Source of the DNA: Lepas anatifera
Taxonomy: Eukaryota; Arthropoda; Thecostraca; Lepadidae
Assembly: GCA_034440635.1 (NCBI GenBank)
Contig: JAOTON010000051.1
Location: forward strand, 496,001 to 560,000
Direction: 5' to 3'
Length of the DNA: 64,000 bases
Below the pieces are notes generated by a model. That model searched no databases. It was not told the origin of the DNA and was given only the letters and a program-made list of their open reading frames with translations. Shown here one piece after another: positions 55,738-64,000 of this stretch (positions are counted from its first letter, which is position 1; every line of letters begins with the position of its first letter). The position numbers were made by a program, and so were the translations under genes.

Positions 55738-56584
55738 TTAACACGCGCATTGACGGGGGTCTGAGCCACCCTCGCATTGACGGGGGGCGGGTACCCATCC
55801 CCCTAAGATCTCGAGAACCACGGTAGGTAGCGAAAAACGGTAAACGGCATTGTGTAGCCCATCCACTTCTCCATCGAAAACATTTGAACCATTTTTTTGT
55901 CAGGTCACATTTAAGGTCACGAGAGGTCAAAACATGCCGTCATAGGGATAACATGTAAATTCAATTTTTCGGCCATTACATCTGAACAAGTAAAGATAGA
56001 ACAAAACGACTTAAACGATATGAATCCTCTCAGCAAGCCGAATCGAATGATATATAATTTGACCTTGCTAGGTCAGATTAAGGATTTGACCTGACCTGAG
56101 GTCAGGTCAGGTTCAAACTATATAAAAAGCATATCATTAGAACTGCAAAGCCCAGGTGAGTCTAATGCAGCTAAAATAAATGCTCTATCACCATCCGTTA
56201 CTGAGTTATTCCGTAAAAACCATTTTTCCCATTTATTTCCAATGGAGAGGTTATGCCTTGTACCTGACCTTAGCTCATCGATATCAAAAATACCGGAATA
56301 TATTTTAGAGAACTCGGTGGGCCATTGTGTGATATGAGTTTCAATCGGATAAGTTCACCCTGCTCCGACTTATGCTATCTTAAACTTTTTTGAGGTCGGG
56401 TCACTTGACCTGTACTGGTGACCTGACCTGACATGACCTAACCTTAAAATTTTCACAGAAGTTGTAAAAATTATGAGGGAAAAGGTATATCAAGTACGGC
56501 GGCGCGTACGCGCCGCCGTTTTTCTACTATCTCCGAAAAACCCGAGGGGGCGGGTATTCGCCCCCCCGTCACTGAGCGTGTTAA
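55738..56584. mobile_element. TTAA element, inverted near-identical copy of 36786-37629
   Basis: TTAACACGCGCATTGACGGG at the left and GTCACTGAGCGTGTTAA at the right, with TTAA at 55738-55741 and 56581-56584. The 839-bp interior is the complement of the 36.8-kb copy with few differences. Non-coding. Two similar copies 18 kb apart suggest recent activity. Confidence 0.93.
56496..56519. repeat. 24-bp perfect palindrome inside the TTAA element
   Basis: ACGGCGGCGCGT followed by its complement. The sister copy has the same hairpin with one interrupted centre (36853-36873), and the remnant at 10945 has GGCGGCGC at the same place. A subterminal hairpin conserved across relatives. Confidence 0.85.
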
Positions 56585-56867
56585 AGTAGATGTTCTGGCT
56601 TATACGATTCGTTCTTGGAAACATGTTTGGATCTGATGGCGTGCTCGCGTTGAAAAGTAGTAGGTACCAGACTGACTAGCGGAAATTAGAGTACGATGGA
56701 GAGGAGTGCACCATGGTCAAAACAAATTCGGACCCAATTCTGTCTGCTAGCGAATTTCCGCCCAACCGATCCGGGAAAGTCCATTGTTAAACTCGATTAT
56801 CAATGCAAATATAATCCATAACCAGAAAATTCACTCAATCGACAAAAATTATAATTCAAATCAGTGA

Positions 56868-57076
56868 TCGGATCCAAAACTACTCCATCCGGATCCGAAG
56901 CTACTCAATCCGGATCCGAAGCTACTCAATCCGGATCCAAAGCAGCTCAATTCGGATCCGAAGCTACTCAATCCGGATCCGAAGCTATTCAATCCGGATC
57001 CGAAACTACTCAATCCGGATCCGAAACTACTCCATCCGGATCCGAAGCTACTCCATCCGGATCCGAAGCTACTTCC
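56868..57076. repeat. 21-bp tandem repeat, 10 copies
   Basis: Unit GGATCCGAAGCTACTCAATCC, each with a GGATCC site. The period is seven codons, so the plus frame reads GSEATQS repeats. It is bounded by TCCGGA-rich sequence. A coding role is not supported. Confidence 0.95.
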
Positions 57077-57359
57077 AATGTTCTACCCGGCCCGGTCCAA
57101 TCCCCGAACAGTTCGGCGAACCGTTCCGGATGTGTGATCCGTGCACATTCTAAATCACAGTGAACAGAACTCCGGCCCGATTCCAGCACGCTCCGAGGTT
57201 TCCGCGACTCATTTAAACCAGTCCATTTCAAAACCATGGATATCACTCCGGACTTGATCCCTATCCGGTTAGACTTCTAATTAACAAAAAATAAACCAGA
57301 TCCATATTTAGATCAAATAATTTGGTTTTTCGACAGCTTGGTTCAAACTACCAGCATTG

Positions 57360-57500
57360 TTGTTGTTTTTTTGTTTTTTTTTTTGCTTATCGACGCACCA
57401 ACTGCCAGGTTATATAGCGTCGCCAACTCTTTCCCTGTTGGAAGGGTTTCTCGGGAGCCAGCTTGCTCCTTGTTCAGGGAAGCCGCCGGGCCTCAAACTA
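57360..57500 (-). mobile_element. SINE family A with A-rich tail, head degraded
   Basis: Minus strand: CTTCCCTGAACAAGGAGC, CTTCCAACAGGGAAAGAGTT, GGCGACGCTATATAACCTGG, CAGTTGGTGCGTCGATAAGC, then an A-rich tail (57360-57384 as T-runs on plus). The tail gives the orientation and confirms retroposition. Confidence 0.8.
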
Positions 57501-59280
57501 CCAGCAGTTTTTGGATGTGTTGGGATATGCAATTCCTGACCCACTCTAGCCGGTCCCCATGAACGAAAGGGCATTGTAAATAAAGTGCCTAGGTTGAATC
57601 AAGGATGGGCTAGAATTGAGACCAAAGCCATATGACTGCACTGTATAGTACAATAATTCGTGCAGCTCTCTTCAGTCAGAGTGGTTTCATCTGGCAAATA
57701 CTTCAGTCGGATATATGAGCTATAAACCGTTCTGGAACGGCCCAATTACACCCATATTGCAGTTCTCATATCGCGACACATCTCATATGAGTCGTCGGAA
57801 CTCGCCGGTGGAATACATTGATGTAGTTCTCTTGTTACACGACATCTATTTTTCAGCCTCTTCAGGAACGTCTTGGCGATGAACTGTGCAGCTTTGGCGG
57901 AAAGACAAACGAGCACGGTTCCAGGAATTGCAGGTCATGGAGGATGAGGGATTAGTGCTGGAGGCATTCCCCTGTCTCTGCAGGCCAGCGATGCTACTTT
58001 TCAACTCGGCTCGGCGCGGGACGATACACGCAAGCTGCGTACCCGAATGCACGAAATAATCGGAAAAGCTGTGACTCGCCGCCGCCTCTTATACGTGGTT
58101 TTCAAGGATCTGAAAGATCATTTAAAAACAGTATTGATTCTTATCTCCAAAAGAACTTTATTTAGAAATATATTGTTTGTGGCAGGATCTCTGTGCTCGG
58201 TGACCTGATTTGGCGTCTTCAGCGCATATTAAATATGTGTTTCTTTTGTCCCTCAACATTTGAGGCTTACGGACATCCAGAATATCGGGAAACAATAGAG
58301 AGAAAGGGCTGCTTTAATTTCATGGTAACAATTTTGCAGATTTGCTGGAGAATGCTGTTGCTATTACGCGTGTGACCTCTTCCGCTGTAGTGCTGCCACT
58401 GCAGCAGGCAAAACCCTACTTTGGGGTAGCTCTCACCTGATGAATTTCCAAAAAAGTGATTTTTAGCTTAAGCTTTCAAGACTATATCACTGGGAGCGGG
58501 GTTATTGGTTTTCATTACACAATCAGGTCATGCTATGATATTTCGAATGAATCGTGAGATGGTGTTGGCCCTCCAAACGAAACTCTCACTGACATAGTAC
58601 CGAGGTCAAACCTATCATTACTTACATTCAATCATTACCCATTATTACATGCAAGATCTCCAGCCTCCTCTGCCACAACACCTAGAGGAGCTCCGCCGCT
58701 GCAGACAGACTGCTCTGTGGCCGGCGGGGCTTCTTCTCAGCGGAGGGCCAGAGGCCAGTGATATGTTGCCGCCGTACCACCGCCAGCCAGGCATGCCTCA
58801 CGTCGCAGGCGACAGTGGATCGTCGCCCGTCCTCTGGCTGATTCTCACCGCTGGCCGACTTCACATAAGTCCGGTTTGAAGCCGCTAATTTTGGTGGTGA
58901 TAGTTTGAGTGGTGCGTGGTTACCATCAAGTGGAGAGGATTTAAAATGATTTATTGTCTGCATGGTTATGTTTTTTCTGGCGTGTGTAACTATTCCATCG
59001 AATTAACTCCCGTGGGGTTCAAATTACTGCTTTGGCTTGATGCAAGACTTTTGGTGTTGGGAGTTGGGCAGCGAGTCACGCTCACCTTATGTTGTTGGGT
59101 ATTTTTTTATTTTTTGCTAAAATTTTGCCCCACGATAATTTATTTCATGCTGTACCTATTTATCACAATATCTGATCCCTTTAAACAAATTATATGGGCA
59201 TTTGGTTGTTAATCGTATTTGACTGGGACATATCGAGTTATTGAATAGTTATTCAAGACACCAGTCGGAGTTCAGAGTAT
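57501..59280. other. Unassigned DNA
   Basis: No gene recognised. 58640-58880 is moderately GC-rich and open on both strands (for example minus 58682-58963) without a recognisable domain. Confidence 0.45.
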
Positions 59281-60390
59281 TTGTCGGAGGGATGTGACGA
59301 CACCCGCGACCCCAGTTGGCAGGATGGGTTTCGCCCCCGCCTTTTGGTGATGGGCCAAATCGAAATAGCCATCCTCATCCTTTCTCAGCCTTCCTAAGTT
59401 CAAATCCCACCAACTTACCGTTCCTTTTCCCTTCCTTCCTTAATTCCTTGTCTGTCCATGCCTTTCCAACTATATCCTTTCTGTCCACTCCTAAATACCC
59501 CTCCTATCCACTGTCTGCGATGTCTGGCCTGGCGTGTTCTGCGGGTGCCGGGGTGTGCACTCTTGCTCGTCTTGAGTGTGCACACCTCGGCCACGTGTGG
59601 CGCGCGGCTGGGCTAGACAGCGCAGACCGATCCACTTCCTTTTCCAATTCATAACTTCCCAGTCATCCAACTTCTCCCATTGTCATGGGCGCCCCCGCAC
59701 GCGCCTATGATTCCTGGATGGTCTGGGTGTATGTGGGCCTCCGGCTCGTGTGGCTGACGATTTGATCTCTCTAATCGCCGGCCCTACGGGCCGGGGGCTC
59801 TTTCTCTCGGACCAACCGGGAATCAGTTGTGACGAGCAGGTGGTAGTCGCCTGCTCCGATGAGGCCGTGTGGTGGCGCCTGCCTTTTTAAAGTGAGCTTC
59901 GCACCGACCCGTACCCCGGGACGAAGGAGTCCTGGTAGCTGAGCCAGGGGATTGCGCTGGGTTTGTTCGCGTCCTTTTGGCAACACTCTATTTTGGTCTG
60001 GATTTCCACAAGAGCGGGGAACTCTTTGAGGCACCAACAAGAGTAGCAGCATTTTAAAAGTTTGTCGGCCTTTGGTGGGGCTTGGCTGTCTCCCCGTTCT
60101 CTGGTGAAGTCCCGACTTCACCCAGGGAGGGTGAGGTGTCTGCGCCCCGCCCGGGGTCGTCTTGGCAAGGTGCATGGGGGACTGTCGTCAGGGCAGAGTC
60201 TCTCTCACCCCTCTGTTTCGGCGGCGTCTCCCCCCCGTATAATCAGCCCGCTTCGCCTCGTAGCACCCTCGTTGGAAGGGGGGAGCACGTTGTTAGCTGA
60301 AATTAAACTTGATCTCATGGATACTTCAAACACTACAAATCCCTTTCCTTACCCTCCACAGGAGGTTAAATTCAGAATTTTAGCAGGTTA
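59281..60390. other. GC-rich, strand-biased block, possible LINE 5-prime region
   Basis: A pyrimidine-rich plus strand at 59370-59520 gives way to GC-rich sequence to 60300, then ATGGATACTTCAAACACTAC opens a short frame (MDTSNTTNPFPYPP) closed at about 60391. A long untranslated leader before an ATG would fit a truncated retroelement, but no protein motif confirms it. Confidence 0.25.
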
Positions 60391-60443
60391 AATTCAGCGA
60401 ATTTCAGCATTGAGAGACTTTTTTTGAAGGTTGCATACCTGGT

Positions 60444-60581
60444 AGATTTCTGGCATGAGAATGCCCGTGTTCGTATTGAACAGTAGGTCTTATTGTGTTT
60501 TTGCGATAATTATGTCTTGTTTCGCAAAAACACAAGACGTACTGCTCAATACGAACTCGGGCATTCCCATGCTAGAAATCT
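60444..60581. repeat. Long hairpin, 60-bp arms with 15-base loop
   Basis: 60444-60506 pairs with 60522-60581 at about 91 percent (five mismatches and a 3-base gap). The arms start AGATTTCTGGCATGAGAATG and end TTTTTGCGA. It could be a fold-back element or a small-RNA precursor-like hairpin; no target duplication is seen. Confidence 0.85.
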
Positions 60582-61635
60582 GAGAGATACTGTGTCCTTC
60601 ATAAAAAGTATCTCCAAGTTGCAATTTTGTCAAGTGCGCCTGAAATTAAACTTTTACAGTTACACGCCACGACATAACATTGGTCCAGTATGTATATTAA
60701 TATGCTATTCTTCCACACGTCGTTTTCGGCAGCAACTTATTTACCTGTACTTTGCGTAGGTTTATGATATATGCTATTGTATACGTATGACCTTCCCATG
60801 TGTGTACTTTGTTCAAACCTGTTTGCCTTTGGAATTCCTAATTCACTCAATTTCAATTGTTGAGCTTGTTGTTCTTATACACTGTATCCGTTTTCCTCGA
60901 TTTTCAAAAACAAGTTGGATTTGAATTTTAGCGCGAGTGTGGTCTGACCGTTTTCAATTTTGTTAAGATTTGTTTTACGCGCTGGCCGGGCATTTAATTG
61001 CTGACGAAGATAGTAGTATGACATTCGGAAGCTCCGACAAATACATCCGAACTCCAACTGGTCTATTCAATGAACTATATGAACATTCTCGATTTTGAAC
61101 TTGTCATAAGTGATTGTTTTCTAGCTCCAAATCATGGAGCCCTTACGTGAATGGTTTGGCCAGAACAGCCTGGCATGGCTTGGCTCCGTGGTTACTGAAT
61201 TGTTATGTGATTGATCCATACCCTTTATCTATCTTTCTCACCTATTAGCATGAAATCGGTCCATATTTTCCTCTTGTGTTTGCCGCCGAAATCCGTAGTT
61301 TAGTCATTGTATTTATGCTTGGTCCGACTGGATGCAATACCCGCTGTACATACATACATGGCCATTGGCCATTCTGTAAACAGAGCCTAATAAGGCTCTC
61401 CGGCCATGGCGCATTCCGACGGTGGTGATGGGCAGGTTGCCTGGCAACCATCGCCTTCGTGGCCAGATCACACATCCAGGCGCAGAAAAAGAACAGAAGA
61501 CGGCGACTTGTTATGTAACTTCCGAGTAAGTAGGTCTGTAACAAATGATTCGTGTTACCTAAAGACGAGCAGAACAAGAGGTCGGGAAGTGGCCATTACC
61601 ATTGGAGGCGGCTCGCCGGGCCCGAGCTTCCCTTA
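60582..61635. other. Unassigned DNA
   Basis: No gene recognised on either strand. Confidence 0.5.
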
Positions 61636-61968
61636 CCCCACATGGAGACAGACCCGCCTCCACCCGGGCTCTTCCCTTACCCACATGGAGACAGACTCGC
61701 CTCACCCGGGCTCTTCCTTACCCCCATGGAGACAGACCCGCCTCCCCGGGCTCTTCCTTCCCCACATGGAGACAGACCCGCCTCCCCCGGGCTCTTCCCT
61801 TCCCCACATGGAGACAGACTCGCCTCCCCCGGGCTCTTCCCTTACCCCACATGGAGACAGACCCGCCTCCACCCGGGCTCTCCTTACCACATGGAGACAG
61901 ACCCGCCTCACCGGGCTCTTCCCTTACCCCACATGGAGACAGACCCGCCTCCACCCGTGCTCTTATGT
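61636..61968. repeat. ~42-bp minisatellite, 8 copies
   Basis: Unit like CACATGGAGACAGACCCGCC with TCCCCCGGGCTCTTCCCTTAC; unit length varies by a few bases and TCACCGG/TCCACCCGG variants occur. Confidence 0.93.
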
Positions 61969-62069
61969 ACCCACCACCGCCTGGGGGTCTGATCACATCA
62001 TTCAGATCCCCATAGTATCTTTAAAATCAACTGCGACATGGAAAATAATCAAAATGGTATGCGCTGATT

Positions 62070-63912
62070 GTGACTGTGACAGGGTGCGGAGGTGAGTGTG
62101 ACTGCGACAGGGTGCGGAGCTGAGTGTGACTGTGACAGGGTGCGGAGCTGAGTGTGACTGTGACAGGGTGCGGAGCTGAGTGTGACCGGGCACCGCGCTG
62201 AGTGTGACTGTGACAGGGTGCGGAGCTGAGTGTGACTGTGACAGGGTGCGGAGCTGAGTGTGACTGTGACAGGGTGCGGAGCTGAGTGTGACTGTGACAG
62301 GGTGCGGAGCTGAGTGTGACTGTGACAGGGTGCGGAGCTGAGTGTGACTGTGACTGGGTGCGGAGCTGAGTGTGACTGAGACAGGGTGCGGAGCTGAGTG
62401 TGACCGGGCACGCGCGAGTGTGACTGTGACAGGGTGCGGAGCTGAGTGTGACTATGACAGGGTGCGGAGCTGAGTGTGACTGTGACAGGGTGCGGAGCTG
62501 AGTGTGACTGTGACAGGGTGCGGAGCTGAGTGTGACTGTGACAGGGTGCGGAGCTGAGTGTGACTGTGACAGGGTGCGGAGCTGAGTGTGACTGTGACAG
62601 GGTGCGGAGCTGAGTGTGACTGTGACTGGGTGCGGAGCTGAGTGTGACTGAGACAGGGTGCGGAGCTGAGTGTGACCGGGCACCGCGCTGAGTGTGACTG
62701 TGACAGGGTGCGGAGCTGAGTGTGACTATGACAGGGTGCGGAGCTGAGTGTGACTGTGACAGGGTGCGGAGCTGAGTGTGACCGGGCACCGCGCTGAGTG
62801 TGACTGTGACTGGGTGCGGAGCTGAGTGTGACTGTGACTGGGTGCGGAGCTGAGTGTGACTGTGACTGGGTGCGGAGCTGAGTGTGACTGAGACAGGGTG
62901 CGGAGCTGAGTGGACCGGGACCGGCTGAGTGTGACTGTGACAGGGTGCGGAGCTGAGTGTGACTGTGACAGGGTGCGGAGCTGAGTGTGACTGTGACAGG
63001 GTGCGGAGCTGAGTGTGACTGTGACAGGGTGCGGAGCTGAGTGTGACTGTGACAGGGTGCGGAGCTGAGTGTGACTGTGACTGGGTGCGGAGCTGAGTGT
63101 GACTGAGACAGGGTGCGGGCTGAGTGTGACCGGGCACGCGCTGAGTGTGACTGTGACAGGGTGCGGAGCTGAGTGTGACTATGACAGGGTGCGGGCTGAG
63201 TGTGACTGTGACAGGGTGCGGAGCTGAGTGTGACTGTGACTGGGTGCGGAGCTGAGTGTGACTGTGACTGGGTGCGGAGCTGGTGTGACTGAGACAGGGT
63301 GCGGAGCTGAGTGTGACCGGGCACCGCGCTGAGTGTGACTGTGACAGGGTGCGGAGCTGAGTGTGACTATGACAGGGTGCGGGCTGAGTGTGACTGTGAC
63401 AGGGTGCGGAGCTGAGTGTGACTGTGACTGGGTGCGGAGCTGAGTGTGACTGTGACTGGGTGCGGAGCTGAGTGTGACTGAGACAGGGTGCGGGCTGAGT
63501 GTGACCGGGCACCGCGCTGAGTGTGACTGTGACAGGGTGCGGAGCTGAGTGTGACTGTGACAGGGTGCGGAGCTGAGTGTGACTGTGACAGGGTGCGGAG
63601 CTGAGTGTGACTGTGACTGGGTGCGGAGCTGAGTGTGACCGGGCACCGCGCTGAGTGTGACTATGACAGGGTGCGGAGCTGAGTGTGACTGTGACAGGGT
63701 GCGGAGCTGAGTGTGACTGTGACAGGGTGCGGAGCTTTGTGTGACTGTGACAGGGTGCGGAGCTGAGTGTGACTATGACAGGGTGCGGAGCTGAGTGTGA
63801 CTATGACAGGGTGCGGAGCTGAGTGTGACTGTGACAGGGTGCGGAGCTGAGTGTGACTGTGACTGGGTGCGGAGCTGAGTGTGACTGTGACTGGGTGCGG
63901 AGCTGAGTGTGA
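62070..63912. repeat. 28-bp minisatellite, about 66 copies
   Basis: Unit TGACTGTGACAGGGTGCGG with AGCTGAGTG. Variant units (CTGGG for CAGGG, TATGACAGGG, and a GTGACCGGGCACCGCGCTGA unit) recur in the same order in the 62.6-63.7 kb part, showing higher-order amplification. Minus-strand frames of up to 487 codons (SAPHPVTVTL repeats) are by-products. The array ends about 20 bases before the receptor acceptor. Confidence 0.97.
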
Positions 63913-63932
63913 CTGGGTGTTGTTCTCCTCAG

Positions 63933-64000
63933 GAGAGCGCTACTGCCCGCGCATTTTCGATGGCTGGAGCTGCTGGAACTACACGCAGGCCGGCGAGGCA
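63933..64000 (+). CDS. Class B GPCR, hormone-receptor domain exon (cut by window edge)
   Basis: The acceptor TTGTTCTCCTCAG ends at 63932. In phase 1 the exon reads (G)ERYCPRIFDGWSCWNYTQAG and EA. CPRxFDGWxCWN is the signature of the extracellular hormone-binding domain of secretin-family receptors, closest by eye to calcitonin/CGRP and insect DH31 receptors (usual form CPRTFDGWLCWNDTPAG); the Asp and the Cys-Trp pair are structural. NYT is a sequon where the family often has NDT. The seven transmembrane helices must lie to the right. Subfamily assignment is inference. Confidence 0.82.

Noticed and set aside
56864..57163. 99-codon ORF with GSEATQS heptads
   Set aside because: The unit is 21 bp, so a frame stays open by default; no start context or neighbouring exon.
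62049..63512. 487-codon minus-strand frame and related long frames
   Set aside because: Entirely composed of the 28-bp minisatellite; several overlapping frames are open on the same strand, as expected from the repeat.

Overview
The window looks like animal nuclear DNA, probably from a protostome invertebrate such as an arthropod or mollusc. Coding sequence is sparse and split by introns. The intervening DNA is full of minisatellites, tRNA-derived SINEs, hAT-type and TTAA-flanked DNA elements, CR1-group LINEs and a Penelope-like element. Nothing in it is bacterial (no operons, ribosome binding sites or CRISPR). The species cannot be fixed from sequence alone.

The host gene appears to be one plus-strand class B (secretin-type) G protein-coupled receptor. 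An exon at 10145-10277 ends in phase 1 at a GTAAGC donor. The exon entering the right edge (63933-64000) starts in phase 1 after TTGTTCTCCTCAG and encodes GERYCPRIFDGWSCW, the hormone-receptor domain signature of calcitonin/DH31-type receptors. Joined, they read in frame, so about 53.7 kb of the window would be one intron. A symmetric phase 1-1 open segment at 32096-32230 with good splice sites is a candidate cassette exon between them, at a position analogous to the exon E2 insert of vertebrate PTH1R.

Layout: 1-1092, 69-bp minisatellite. 3.2-3.6 kb, tRNA-derived SINE. 6.4-7.2 kb, truncated TTAA element. 7.6-7.9 kb, 59-bp repeats. 8.7 kb, second SINE family. 10.1-10.5 kb, receptor exon and 15-bp minisatellite. 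11.4-13.7 kb, hAT element with a smaller hAT inside. 15.2-18.8 kb, decayed CR1-group LINE. 23.2-25.9 kb, TC/TCTGTC microsatellite and hAT element. 27.0-29.8 kb, TTAA element split by a hAT element. 29.9-30.5 kb, LINE ORF1 remnant. 32.1-32.8 kb, candidate exon and 59-bp repeats. 33.4-34.5 kb, TTAA element. 36.3-37.8 kb, three-level nest. 38.0-41.2 kb, small inverted-repeat elements. 41.4-51.0 kb, Penelope-like element broken by a 2.4-kb insertion and by a nearly intact antisense LINE. 51.1-54.0 kb, large inverted duplication around a TTAA element. 54.2-57.5 kb, minisatellites, a hypothetical ORF, a TTAA element and a SINE. 57.5-61.6 kb, mostly unassigned DNA with a strong hairpin. 61.6-63.9 kb, two minisatellites running up to the receptor acceptor.

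Most element calls rest on boundaries visible in the sequence: exact 8-bp target duplications for five hAT-like elements and near-exact ones for two more, TTAA at both ends of the intact TTAA elements, and one paralogous empty site inside the window. Protein family calls rest on recognised motifs, not on database searches.
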